From NCBI GenBank assembly GCA_024235015.1, contig JACKNG010000004.1, forward strand, positions 372,001 through 436,000: 64,000 nucleotides of DNA. The letters are read 5' to 3'. Below, one piece after another: positions 39,471 through 48,423 of the stretch. The notes beneath the pieces were generated by a model that was given only the letters and a program-made list of their open reading frames with translations, searched no databases and had not been told where the DNA came from. The translations under genes were made by a program, and so were the position numbers. Within the stretch, counting starts at the first letter, position 1, and each line of letters begins with the position of its first letter. This stretch comes from Gammaproteobacteria bacterium. GTDB taxonomy: Bacteria; Pseudomonadota; Gammaproteobacteria; Ga0077536.

Positions 39471-41636
39471 CTACCATTCCGAGAGCCGCTGCAGCTCACG
39501 CGTCGACCAGCGCTGGTTGGCCACCAGCACGTCGCAGATCGCGGCCAGCAGGGCGATGGCCAGGGCCGGGTCGCGCACCTTGATGTCTTCGAAGGTGGCT
39601 CGTTCCAGCACCCAGCAGCGGGTATCGGCGGTGGCGATGGCATCGGCGGCGCGCGGACCGCTCTTGAGCAGCGCCAGTTCACCGAAGAAGGTGCCGGCAC
39701 CGTAGATCGCCAGGCGCTTGTGATGGTGCGCGGTGGTGGCGAGGCGGATTTCGATCTGCCCGCGGGCGACCAGGTAGACCTCGTCGGTCGTCTCGCCGCT
39801 GTGGAACAGGTGGGCGCCGGACTTGATCTCGCGGATCGGCAGGTGGGCCGCGAGCGCCTCGGCCTGGGCCGGCGTGAGGTAGCGCGCGATCGCGTTGTCG
39901 GCGAGGGCGACGAAATCGTCGATGCGGGTCGGCGCCAATTCGAGCGCTTCGAGCAGGGCGTTCTCGGCGAATTCGAGCGCTTCGTCGCGTCCGTTGAAGG
40001 TCAGCACGGGCGAGGTCACGCCCTTGCGGCTGGCCATGCGGAAGGCCTCGGCAAACGAACCGTCGATACCGGTGCCGGCGTGCAGTTCGCAGCACAGCAG
40101 GGTGCCGCCATGTTCGTGCAGGCGGTTGGCGATCTGCTGCAGGAAGCGCACCGCGGTGAGATCGATACGGCTGACCTTGCGCAGGTGGAGGATGATCCAG
40201 TCGTCGCTGTCGAGATCCGAACCGAGTTCGTCGATCAGCCGGTCGGCCGTGCCGAAGAAGAGATTGCCGCGCAACTCGTAGATCACGATGCGATGCCCGT
40301 GCTGGTCGAGCAAGGTCCGCTCGGCTTGCGGGCGCGAGCGGATCGAACGCATTTCGCTGGCCGTCGAACGGCGATGTACCACCGGCGCTTTGATCTGCTC
40401 GCGGATGAACAGCAGGATGGCGATGGCGACGCCCACGCCGACCGCGATCATGAGGTCGTAGCCCACCGTGATGGCGGTGACCAGCACGGCGATCGCGGCG
40501 TCCTGGCGGGTGCGGCCCTGGCGGGCCCAGGTGAGGATGTCGAGATCGGCGACGTCGAACGCGACGGCGATGATCACCCCGGCCAGCGCGCCGATGGGCA
40601 ACAGCTTGCCGGCATCGCCGGCGAAGGCGGTGAGGGCGAGGAAGACCACGCCCGCGCCGACGCCGACCCAGCGCCCACCGCCCGATTTGATCGCGATGAC
40701 GGTGGCCGCCGTGGTCCCGGCGCCGGCCATGCCGCCGAGCAGGGCCGAGGCCGCCTGGCCGACGCCCTGCCCCATCAGTTCGCGGCGGGAATCGTGGCGG
40801 GTGCCGGTGGCGACATCGGCCACGACCGCGGTCAGCAGGGTGTCGAGCGAGGCGAGCACGGCCAGCGCGACGGCCGCCGGCACGATGACCGGCCAGGGCA
40901 AGGCGCCGAGATCCTGCCAGGCGAAACCGACCGAATCGGCGCTGAAGCCCGGCAGGGCGCCGATCATCCAGGCCTCCGGTGGCGCGACGCCGACGACCTG
41001 GCCGCCGAGGTGAAAAGCCAGCGTCCCCAGGACCAGGCCCGCGATCGGGCCCGGTACTTGCGGCAGCACGCGCGGCACGAGCTTGGTGCCGAGGATGGTG
41101 ATCGCGGCCGCCGCTGCGGGCAGCCACCACCAGCCCGTCCAGACGCCGGTCGCGCCGGTCCCCGACAGGGGTTTGAGCTGCGACTTGATCATGAGAATGG
41201 CCGAGCCTGTCATGAATCCGCTGACCACCGGGAAGGGAATGTACTTGATCAGGCGGCCGCCGCCGGAGGCGCCGATGGCGAACTGCAGTGCGCCGGTCAG
41301 GACGATCGTGGCGGCGAGGCCGAGGGCCAGCGCACCGCCTTCGAGGCCGGCCGCGACCAGCCCGCCCAGCGCGCTGCCGAGGAGCACCAGGGTGGGCCCG
41401 GTCGGCGCGGTGATGAGGCCGCGCGTGCCGCCCGCCACGCCGCTCGCGATGCACAGCATCGCGGTGCCGACGAGGCCGGCATAGGCGCCGGCCGAGGCAT
41501 CGAAATGGCCGATTGCGAACAGCGTGACGCCGAAGGCCATGGCCTGGGGAAGCAGGATGGCGGCGGCCGCGAGGCCGCCGAGCAGATCACCAGCACCCGG
41601 CGCATTGGCGCCGGCCAAGAGCCCCTGCCTGTGCAT
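39471..41636 (-). CDS. SulP anion transporter with STAS and cyclic-nucleotide domains
   Basis: A 721-residue three-part protein. Residues 1-400 are a SulP/SLC26 membrane domain with about 12 segments (AAAILLPQAMAFGVTLFA, GLITAPTGPTLVLLGSALGG, KYIPFPVVSGFMTGSA). A STAS domain follows (about 435-545, RIVIYELRGNLFFGTADRLIDEL and LRKVSRIDLTAVRFLQQI), then a cNMP-binding domain (about 580-710) with FFGELALLKSGPRAADAIA, the phosphate-binding cassette. The transported ion could be sulphate, bicarbonate or another anion. Cyclic nucleotide gating is inferred. The gene is convergent with the DUF2189 gene. Confidence 0.92.
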   Translation of the reverse strand: MHRQGLLAGANAPGAGDLLGGLAAAAILLPQAMAFGVTLFAIGHFDASAGAYAGLVGTAMLCIASGVAGGTRGLITAPTGPTLVLLGSALGGLVAAGLEGGALALGLAATIVLTGALQFAIGASGGGRLIKYIPFPVVSGFMTGSAILMIKSQLKPLSGTGATGVWTGWWWLPAAAAAITILGTKLVPRVLPQVPGPIAGLVLGTLAFHLGGQVVGVAPPEAWMIGALPGFSADSVGFAWQDLGALPWPVIVPAAVALAVLASLDTLLTAVVADVATGTRHDSRRELMGQGVGQAASALLGGMAGAGTTAATVIAIKSGGGRWVGVGAGVVFLALTAFAGDAGKLLPIGALAGVIIAVAFDVADLDILTWARQGRTRQDAAIAVLVTAITVGYDLMIAVGVGVAIAILLFIREQIKAPVVHRRSTASEMRSIRSRPQAERTLLDQHGHRIVIYELRGNLFFGTADRLIDELGSDLDSDDWIILHLRKVSRIDLTAVRFLQQIANRLHEHGGTLLCCELHAGTGIDGSFAEAFRMASRKGVTSPVLTFNGRDEALEFAENALLEALELAPTRIDDFVALADNAIARYLTPAQAEALAAHLPIREIKSGAHLFHSGETTDEVYLVARGQIEIRLATTAHHHKRLAIYGAGTFFGELALLKSGPRAADAIATADTRCWVLERATFEDIKVRDPALAIALLAAICDVLVANQRWSTRELQRLSEW

Positions 41637-41776
41637 CGCGCATCTCCCCGAGCGTAGCGGTGCATGCTAGCCGGCCGGGCGACGCCGCGGCTGACGCATG
41701 TCATGAAACGGTCATCCGCGACCGCCGCGTGTCGTCAACGCGGCGGCGGCCGTCGGCGACACGCATCTGCCGGCGC

Positions 41777-42949
41777 TCAGGCTTCGGGCGCCAGCAGGTC
41801 GTGAACCAGGCGCACCCAGTAGCTGGCGCCGATGGGGATGATGTCGTCGTTGAAGTCGAAATGCGGGCTGTGCAGCATGCAGCCGCCCTCGCTCGAGCCG
41901 TTGCCGATGAAGGCGTAGCAACCCGGTTTTTCTTCCAGCATGTAGCCGAAGTCCTCGGAACCGGTGACCGGTTCGACGTCGGTGTCGACATGCTCCGCGC
42001 CGCACACGGCGATGGCGGCGGCGGCCGCGAAATCGGTTTCCTGCGCCGAGTTGACCGTCGGCGGGAAGCGATGCTCGTAGCGCCAGCGGAAGCTACAGCC
42101 GTGGGTACGGCACACGCCTTCGGCGATTTCCTGCATGCGCGCCTCGATCTGCTGGCGTACTTCCTGCGCGAAGCAGCGCACCGTGCCGCGCAGCACGACT
42201 TCGGCCGGAATGACGTTGTAAGCGTCACCGGCATGGAACTGGGTGACGGTGAGCACGGCCGGCTCGATGGCCTTGACGCTGCGCGAGACGATGCTCTGCC
42301 AGGCCTGGACCAGCTCGCTCGCGGCCAGGATGGGATCGCGCGCCAGGTGGGGCAGGGCGGCATGGCCGCCGACGCCCTCGACGTGGACCTCGAAGATGTC
42401 CATCGCTGCCATCGCGGCACCCTTGCGCATGGCCATCCGGCCGACCGGCAGGCCCGGCCAGTTGTGCAGCGCATAGACCGACTCCATCGGAAAATCGCGG
42501 AACAGGCCGTCGTCCATCATGGCCTTGGCGCCGGCCTCGCCCTCTTCGGCGGGCTGGAAGATGAAATGCACGATGCCGTCGAAATCACGTGTGCGGGCGA
42601 GATGCTCGGCCGCCGCCAGCAGCATGGCGGTGTGGCCATCGTGGCCGCAGGCATGCATGACCCCGGCGTGGCGCGAGGCGTGATCGAAGCGGTTGAGCTC
42701 CTGCAGCGGCAGGGCGTCCATGTCGGCGCGCAGACCGATGGCGCGGTCGCTGCCGCCGCACTTGAGCGTGCCCACGAGGCCGGTCCCACCCAGGCCGCGC
42801 ACCGTCGGGATGCCGAATTCCGCGAGCCTGGCGGCGACGAAATCGGCGGTGCGATGTTCCTGGTAGGCGAGTTCGGGATGCGCGTGGATGTCGCGGCGCC
42901 AGGCGGCGTGGTCGTCACGGCGGGCGGTCAGTTCGTCGATGAGTTGCAT
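41777..42949 (-). CDS. M20-family amidohydrolase
   Basis: A 390-residue zinc amidohydrolase of the IAA-amino-acid/hippurate hydrolase group (M20D). Metal ligands lie in HACGHDGHTAMLL, FQPAEEGEAGAKAM and VTGSEDFGYM; the opening HPELAYQEHRTADFV is typical. These enzymes cleave N-acyl amino acids. The frame is open for 32 more codons upstream, but the ATG at 42949 begins conserved sequence. Monocistronic; the substrate is not shown by the neighbours. Confidence 0.92.
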   Translation of the reverse strand: MQLIDELTARRDDHAAWRRDIHAHPELAYQEHRTADFVAARLAEFGIPTVRGLGGTGLVGTLKCGGSDRAIGLRADMDALPLQELNRFDHASRHAGVMHACGHDGHTAMLLAAAEHLARTRDFDGIVHFIFQPAEEGEAGAKAMMDDGLFRDFPMESVYALHNWPGLPVGRMAMRKGAAMAAMDIFEVHVEGVGGHAALPHLARDPILAASELVQAWQSIVSRSVKAIEPAVLTVTQFHAGDAYNVIPAEVVLRGTVRCFAQEVRQQIEARMQEIAEGVCRTHGCSFRWRYEHRFPPTVNSAQETDFAAAAAIAVCGAEHVDTDVEPVTGSEDFGYMLEEKPGCYAFIGNGSSEGGCMLHSPHFDFNDDIIPIGASYWVRLVHDLLAPEA

Positions 42950-43308
42950 GGTCTCGGGCTCCGGCGAGCGGGCCGGGGTGTGCCCGGCCCGGAGAGGGTG
43001 CCTGCCGGCTCCGCCGGATCGCCCGGCCGGGCGCGCAAACACCACGGAATTCAGTCTCTTGTGCCGGTCCCCGCCCTGTTGGCCGTGGCGCGTCCGGCGG
43101 CGTTGTCGCTCGCCCGTGCAGCCCGGTCACGAAGTCGGACCCGGTGGAAGCGAAGACCAGAGGACAACAGGGCCTAGGTTAGGGGGTGAGGGCGGGGCGC
43201 GCAACGCATCGGCGGTGTCGCCGGCGTCCTGATCGGCGTCAAGTTTCGCCACTCGCCGCCGCTACCCCGCGAGATACCAAGAACGGTCAGAAGGGAGGCC
43301 GCTGCCAC
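42950..43308. other. intergenic region, nothing recognised
   Basis: The 359 bases between the divergent amidohydrolase and diguanylate-cyclase genes must hold both promoters, but I find no -35/-10 pair I would defend. There is no RNA gene or long inverted repeat. A ribosome site-like AAGGGAGG lies 18 bases before the cyclase ATG. Confidence 0.4.
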
Positions 43309-44361
43309 ATGGATCAAAAGACGACTTTCGAGCAGGCTTCGGAGCGGCTGCGGCAGGCGCTGCCACTGATGGCGCGCAACCGCGTACCCATCGTGCCGCC
43401 CAATTACGCCGTGTGGTACGAGTACGTGGCGGGTTCCAACGCCGCGCTCAGCGAAGCGCTCGACCGCATCCTCAGCGCCGGCGAGGCCGTCGACGAGGCG
43501 GCCACCCTGCAGCTCTATCGCCAGTACTTCGACGGCGCGGATGCGTCGCGCGCGGAAGCGGCCCAGCGTACGGTCAAGAAGCTCATCGAGGCACTCACCG
43601 AATCGGTCGAGACAGCGGGTAGCGAGGTGCACCGCTACGGCCAGTCGCTGCAGGACTGTGCTGCCCAGCTGAGCGACGACATGGGCGCCGAGGATCTGCG
43701 CAGCGTGGTGACCGGGCTCATGGAGAGCACCCAGCAGATGCGCGAGGGCAACACCGCGTTGCAGGCCCACCTCGCCGAAAGCCGCCGCGAGACCGAGCGC
43801 CTGCGCGAGGAGTTGCAACAGGTGCGCATGGAGGCCAGGCACGATCCGTTGACCGGGCTCGCCAACCGTGCGGGCTTCAACGATCGCGTGCGCGAACTCG
43901 CCGCCGACGCCGAGGCCGCTGGCCAGACCCACAGCCTGGTCATGGCCGACATCGACAAGTTCAAGTCGATCAACGACACCTACGGTCACCTCTTCGGCGA
44001 CAAGATCATCAAGGTCGTGGCCAAGGCATTCGCGAACCTGACCAAGGGCAAGGATCTCGCCGCCCGCTTCGGTGGCGAGGAATTCGTCGTGCTGCTTCCG
44101 GACACGTCGCTCGAGGACGCCCGCGCCCTGGCCGAGAACATCCGCGCCTCGATCGAGCGGGGCCGCGTCTACAACCCCAAGACGGGCGAGGAGATCCGGC
44201 GCGTCACCATCTCGCTCGGCGTGACCGAGCTGGTAGCGGGCGAGGCCATCGAAGCCACCGTCGAGCGCGCCGACGAAGCCCTCTATCGCGCCAAGACCAA
44301 CGGCCGCAACCGCGTCGAGGTCGGCGTACCGTCGAGCGCACTGGCCGCTGCGGCCGGTTGA
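43309..44361 (+). CDS. diguanylate cyclase (GGDEF)
   Basis: A 350-residue cytoplasmic enzyme that should make cyclic di-GMP. The N-terminal 175 residues are a helical sensor region ending in a coiled coil (ESRRETERLREELQQVRMEA). The GGDEF domain follows, with LTGLANRAGF, MADIDKFKSINDTYGHLFGD and the signature GGEEF at 255-259. The product-inhibition site, usually RxxD five residues earlier, reads KGKD, so feedback inhibition may be weak. No membrane helix or EAL domain. Confidence 0.93.
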   Translation: MDQKTTFEQASERLRQALPLMARNRVPIVPPNYAVWYEYVAGSNAALSEALDRILSAGEAVDEAATLQLYRQYFDGADASRAEAAQRTVKKLIEALTESVETAGSEVHRYGQSLQDCAAQLSDDMGAEDLRSVVTGLMESTQQMREGNTALQAHLAESRRETERLREELQQVRMEARHDPLTGLANRAGFNDRVRELAADAEAAGQTHSLVMADIDKFKSINDTYGHLFGDKIIKVVAKAFANLTKGKDLAARFGGEEFVVLLPDTSLEDARALAENIRASIERGRVYNPKTGEEIRRVTISLGVTELVAGEAIEATVERADEALYRAKTNGRNRVEVGVPSSALAAAAG

Positions 44362-44417
44362 AGCCCCTCCCCACGCGCCGGGCGCAACCGCGTGCCCGGC
44401 GCCGTCGTGCTCCCGCT

Positions 44418-46448
44418 TCAGGTCCCGAAGGTGTAGCGCACGCGCAGCATGCCGAAGATGTTGCGACCGGGCGCGGGCTCGAAGTAGCGCCTGAAGTTGT
44501 CCTCGATACGGATGTCGGTGTTGTACTTCTGGTTGAACAGGTTGTTCACGCCGAAGCTCGGTGACAGGGTGACCTGGCCGAGCTGGTAGTCGTAACCGAC
44601 CACGATGTTGGAGACGTCGTAGCCCTCGACCTTGGTCGTGTTGAGGTTGTCGGCGTACAGCGAGCCGACGAACTGCCAGTCCCACTTGGCATAGAAGCCG
44701 CAATCGTGGTGGTAGTCGAGTTCGATGTAACCGAAGTTGCTCGGCACCCCGGGCAGGGCATTGCCCTCGGCCGGGACGTTGCTCTTGAAGGTGTCGAACT
44801 CGAGATCGGAGTGGGTGTAGGAGACCGTCAGGTCGAGGCCGTCGAGCAGCCCCGCCACCATGCTGACCTCGATGCCATGGCGGTCGGTGTCGGCGTTGTT
44901 GAAGAAGGCGCGGCCGTTGAAGTTCGCGACCGTGGCGACCTCGTCCTCGACGTTCATGCTGTAGTAGGCGAAGTCGTAACGCAGGCGTTCGAGCAGCGCG
45001 CCCTTGAAGCCGGCCTCCCAGCCGCGGGTGCGCTGGGGTGCGACGTTGGCGAAACCGCCGAGCTGGGTGGCCTGGGCGTACTCGGTGAAGGTCGGGGTCT
45101 CGAAGGCGGTGCCGTAATTGGCATAGGGGTTGAGCCCGGGGAACAGGTGCCACACGCCGCCGATGTTCCAGGTGATCTCGTTGAACTTGAGCACGCCCGA
45201 CTGGTCGCCGTCGCCGAGGAACTTGTCGTCGATCTCGAAGCGGGCGTGGTCGTAGCGCAGCGCCGCCTGCAGGTCGATGTGCTCGTTGACGTTGAACTCG
45301 TTCTGCAGGTAGATGCCCACGGTATCGGCCGTCTGGTCCTCGGCCAGGGTGAGCGGGCCCTCGGCGCCGTTCAGGTTGTCGTTGCGCGTACGCTCGTCGG
45401 TCATGTGATCGGCGTCGAGGCCCAGGGTTATGCGGTTGGCATGGCCGGCCAGCGCGGTCGAGTTGCTGTACTGCGCGCCGCCGCCGAAGAAGAAACGCTC
45501 GAAGGCCGAGATGCCGCCGTTCTGGAACGGCAGCCGGCCGTAGAAGTCACGCCAGTTGTAATAGTTGCGCACGGTGAACTCGTGCACGCCGAGATCCTTC
45601 TCCCACGACCACGCGACCTTGGTGTCTTCCACCTTCTCACCGGCGTCGTACTGGATCTGCTGCGGGCGTGCGCCGCCGCGGTCGGCCGCCACCAGCGCGG
45701 CGTTGAGGCCACCTGGGTCGAGTTCGTCCGGGGCATCGGCATAGCGCACGATCAGGTGCCCGACCGAGCCGTCGGCGAAGTTGTAGGCGAACTTGCTGTT
45801 CAGCTTGCGGTTCTCGATGTCGGCGTTGCGGCGGAAGCCGTCGTAGTCCAGCCATGAACCGCTGACGAAGTAGTTGAGCGGGCCGCTCTGCCCACCGGTC
45901 TTGAAGTGGTAGCGGCCGAAGTCGTAGCTGCCGCGCGAGGCACCGACCTCGGCGTAGGGGGTCTCCGGCCCGTCCTCGGTGAAGATGTTGATGACGCCGC
46001 CGGCGGACGAGCCGTACAGCGCGGAGGCCGGGCCACGGATGACCTCGATGCGGCTGACGTTGACGAGGTCGAGGTCGTCCAGCGCGGTCTGGCCGTCCGG
46101 CGCGGTCGCCGGAATGCCGTCGACGTAGACGCGCAGGCCGCGGATGCCGAAGTTCGAGCGCGCGCCGAAGCCGCGAATGGAGATACGGAGATCCCGGCCG
46201 TAGTTGTAGCGATCGGTGATGAACACACCGGGCACCCTGGCCATCGACTCGTCGAGGCCGATCAGCTGACGGCTCTGCACGTCGTCCTGGGCGACCGTGC
46301 TGACCGAGAACGGCAGGTCGAGAACGTTGCGTTCGACGCGGGTGGCGGTCACCAGGACTTCGTCCATGGCATGGGCGGGGCTCAGGGGCAGCAGGGCGGT
46401 GGCGATGCCGGCGGCAATGGCGCGCAGGCGGCTCGGGTTGCCGTTCAA
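44418..46448 (-). CDS. TonB-dependent outer-membrane receptor
   Basis: A 676-residue receptor: signal peptide (ending SPAHA), a TonB-box-like DEVLVTATR, plug domain (LDESMARVPGVFITDRYNYGRDLRISIRGFGARS, in part; IEVIRGPASALYGSSAGGVINIFTE) and a 22-strand-type barrel with VNNLFNQKY near the C-terminus, which ends RYTFGT. It resembles siderophore/cobalamin-type receptors, but the ligand is unknown. TTG at 46448 is preferred because GAGGAG precedes it by 7 bases; a TTG at 46463 would place the ribosome site inside the gene. A sigma-54-type promoter and a leader hairpin lie upstream. Confidence 0.92.
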   Translation of the reverse strand: MNGNPSRLRAIAAGIATALLPLSPAHAMDEVLVTATRVERNVLDLPFSVSTVAQDDVQSRQLIGLDESMARVPGVFITDRYNYGRDLRISIRGFGARSNFGIRGLRVYVDGIPATAPDGQTALDDLDLVNVSRIEVIRGPASALYGSSAGGVINIFTEDGPETPYAEVGASRGSYDFGRYHFKTGGQSGPLNYFVSGSWLDYDGFRRNADIENRKLNSKFAYNFADGSVGHLIVRYADAPDELDPGGLNAALVAADRGGARPQQIQYDAGEKVEDTKVAWSWEKDLGVHEFTVRNYYNWRDFYGRLPFQNGGISAFERFFFGGGAQYSNSTALAGHANRITLGLDADHMTDERTRNDNLNGAEGPLTLAEDQTADTVGIYLQNEFNVNEHIDLQAALRYDHARFEIDDKFLGDGDQSGVLKFNEITWNIGGVWHLFPGLNPYANYGTAFETPTFTEYAQATQLGGFANVAPQRTRGWEAGFKGALLERLRYDFAYYSMNVEDEVATVANFNGRAFFNNADTDRHGIEVSMVAGLLDGLDLTVSYTHSDLEFDTFKSNVPAEGNALPGVPSNFGYIELDYHHDCGFYAKWDWQFVGSLYADNLNTTKVEGYDVSNIVVGYDYQLGQVTLSPSFGVNNLFNQKYNTDIRIEDNFRRYFEPAPGRNIFGMLRVRYTFGT

Positions 46449-46486
46449 CTCGGTTCTCCTCAAGGTCTTTTCGTGGTCGACGGAAA

Positions 46487-46511
46487 GCCCGGCGGTGCGA
46501 CCGCGCCGGGC
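46487..46511 (-). promoter_or_regulatory. leader hairpin of the TonB receptor mRNA
   Basis: On the minus strand GCCCGGCG and CGCCGGGC pair around a 9-base loop, followed by TTTCC. It lies between the predicted transcription start (about 46520) and the ribosome site, so it could influence message stability or continuation. Confidence 0.4.
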
Positions 46512-46530
46512 AATCGAATCAGAGGGTTAG

Positions 46531-46546
46531 AGCAAGAATCGTGCCC
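46531..46546 (-). promoter_or_regulatory. sigma-54 (RpoN) promoter candidate
   Basis: On the minus strand the 16-mer reads GGGCACGATTCTTGCT against the consensus TGGCACGnnnnTTGCA, with the invariant GG and GC at the right spacing. It lies about 80 bases before the TonB receptor start. A cognate enhancer-binding protein is not encoded in this window. Confidence 0.55.
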
Positions 46547-46582
46547 TTTGCCGCGAACGCCGGCGGCGGCGCCAGGGCGCCG

Positions 46583-46604
46583 AAAAACCCCACGCGACGC
46601 GGGG
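46583..46604 (-). terminator. rho-independent terminator after the LLM gene
   Basis: On the minus strand CCCCGCG and CGTGGGG pair around TCG (one G-T pair) and are followed by five T. It lies 160 bases after the LLM oxidoreductase stop and isolates the TonB receptor gene. The rest of the 300-base intergenic space holds the RpoN-type promoter and leader hairpin. Confidence 0.75.
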
Positions 46605-46763
46605 ATGGGCAGGCTGGTCATGGCTTATATCAACCAGGCCATCCGTCGTTCCTGGTTACAGGCAACCATGGTGGATGTCTCGCGATCCCCGGCGGGCACG
46701 GTCGGATTGGCCCCGGGGGCCGGCACCTGCGTGCCCTGGATCGGCGCAGCGCGCTGCGGGCGT

Positions 46764-47594
46764 TCAGGCCGGCGCGGCGAGACCCGCCGCACGGCGGGCG
46801 GCCAGCAGGCCGGCGGCCTGTTCGCGGCAGTCCTCGACCGTCTCGTAGCGCGCGGCATGGATGAGCCCGGTGCAGCCCGCGTCAGCATAGGCGGACAAGC
46901 GCGCGGCCGCGGCCGTCGCATCGTCGAGCGGCAACCGGGTCAGCGGGACGACCTGCGGCGCCGGGCGGCTGGCCGCGGCCATGGCCGCGGCCAGCGCCGC
47001 GACGGGTTCGGCCAGGGCCGCCGGGTCGTCGACGGTCGGTATCCAGCCGTCGCCGTGGGCGACGATGCGACGGACCACGTGCGCACCGCTGCCGCCGACC
47101 AGGATCGGTGGTCGCGGCGGCCGCGGGCTGAAGATGAAGGGCTGGCCGTGGGCCTCGACGACATCCTTGGCGAAGCACTCGTGGAGAAACGCCAGGGTCT
47201 CGTCGGTGATGCGCCCGCGCGCTTCGCGCGGCACGCCGCTGGCGGTGAACTCGGCCGGCATCCAGCCGGCGCCGACGCCGAGGACGAGGCGGCCGCCGGA
47301 CAACTCCTGGATCGCGGCCACCCACTTGGCCGTCGCCAGCGCCGGGCGGTAGGGCACCACCAGCACCGCGGTGCCGAGGCCGATGCACCGCGTGACCCCG
47401 GCGACGTAGGCCAGGGTGGCCAGCGCATCGACGTAGCGCCCGCCCGAACCCGCGGCGTCGTCCGGCGGGATGGCGACGTGGTCGAGCACGTAGAGGTCGT
47501 CGATACCCGCCTCGTCGAGGGTGCGCGCACAGTCGGTGATGAAACCGGCGGTCGCCACCGGTCCCGAATTGCGCAACAGCATGCCGAGTCTCAT
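46764..47594 (-). CDS. LLM-class (luciferase-like) oxidoreductase
   Basis: A 276-residue TIM-barrel flavin- or F420-dependent oxidoreductase, most like the TIGR03619 group. It starts MRLGMLLRNSGPVA and shows LYVLDHVAIP, TRCIGLGTAVLVVPYRPALATAKW, LSGGRLVLGVGAGWMPAEF and PPILVGGSGAHVVRRIVAHGDGW. Many relatives use F420, but no F420 biosynthesis gene is visible here, so FMN is equally possible. It is last in the MFS-SDR-LLM series (34 bases after the SDR stop), which points to oxidation of an imported organic compound. Confidence 0.9.
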   Translation of the reverse strand: MRLGMLLRNSGPVATAGFITDCARTLDEAGIDDLYVLDHVAIPPDDAAGSGGRYVDALATLAYVAGVTRCIGLGTAVLVVPYRPALATAKWVAAIQELSGGRLVLGVGAGWMPAEFTASGVPREARGRITDETLAFLHECFAKDVVEAHGQPFIFSPRPPRPPILVGGSGAHVVRRIVAHGDGWIPTVDDPAALAEPVAALAAAMAAASRPAPQVVPLTRLPLDDATAAAARLSAYADAGCTGLIHAARYETVEDCREQAAGLLAARRAAGLAAPA

Positions 47595-47628
47595 GGATTT
47601 TCCTCCGTGCTCGTGCGGCGTGGGCCGC

Positions 47629-48423
47629 TCACGAGCCGCGCCGCTGGTAGAAGCCGAAGGCGGTCCAGCCGCCGTCGATGACGAGCGTCTCGCCGGTCAT
47701 GAAAGCAGCGTCGCGGCTGGCCACGAAGCGCACCGCGTGGGCGATCTCGTCGGCCGTGCCGAGGCGGCGCTGCGGGGTGCGGCGGACGAGGTCGGCCGCG
47801 GCCAGTTTTCCGTCCTGTTCGAGGCCTTCGATCATGTCGGTGTCGACGTAGCCGGGGGCGATGCAGTTGACGCGAATGCCGTAGCGCGCCCACTCGATGG
47901 CGAGCACGCGGGTCATGTGGTCGACCGCAGCCTTGGAGGTGCAGTAACCGAGCGTGGCCGGGAAGGCGTTGCGCCCGAGGATCGAGCCGATGTTGACGAT
48001 GACCCCGCCGCCGGTCGCCTGCATCTGCCGCGCGGCGGCCTGCGCACAGAGGAAGATCGACTTGGCGTTGACGTCCATGTGCTCGTCCCAGCTCGCCTCC
48101 GTCATGTCGAGCGTCGCCATCGGCTTCGACACCCCGGCGTTGTTGACCAGGACGTCGACCGGGCCGAGTTCCGCGGCGACCGCCTCGAACAGGGCGCGCA
48201 CCTCGTCGCCGCGCTCGACGCGGCAGCCATAGGCGCGCGCGCTGCCGCCGGCGTCCACGATCGCGGCGACGGTACCGGCGGCGTTCTCCGCGCGCGTCGC
48301 GACGCAGGCCAGCCGGGCACCGTGCTGCGCGAGTTCGAGCGCGATGGCGCGGCCGATACCGCGGCTGGCGCCGGTGACGAGCGCGGTCTGGCCGGCGAAC
48401 AGTGTCGTTGACGAATCGCTCAT
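47629..48423 (-). CDS. short-chain dehydrogenase/reductase
   Basis: A 264-residue classical SDR of the FabG-like type with the cofactor motif TGASRGIGRAIA, NNAG, catalytic Ser in NIGSILGRN and YCTSK (Tyr-x3-Lys), and the C-terminal VIDGGWTAFGF. It probably interconverts an alcohol and a ketone with NAD(P). Its ATG overlaps the stop of the MFS gene (ATGA), so the two are coupled. Substrate unknown. Confidence 0.93.
   Translation of the reverse strand: MSDSSTTLFAGQTALVTGASRGIGRAIALELAQHGARLACVATRAENAAGTVAAIVDAGGSARAYGCRVERGDEVRALFEAVAAELGPVDVLVNNAGVSKPMATLDMTEASWDEHMDVNAKSIFLCAQAAARQMQATGGGVIVNIGSILGRNAFPATLGYCTSKAAVDHMTRVLAIEWARYGIRVNCIAPGYVDTDMIEGLEQDGKLAAADLVRRTPQRRLGTADEIAHAVRFVASRDAAFMTGETLVIDGGWTAFGFYQRRGS

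Noticed and set aside
44418..46763. Cobalamin riboswitch ahead of the TonB receptor
   Set aside because: No B12-box-like sequence is present in the leader; only a simple hairpin and an RpoN-type promoter are seen.
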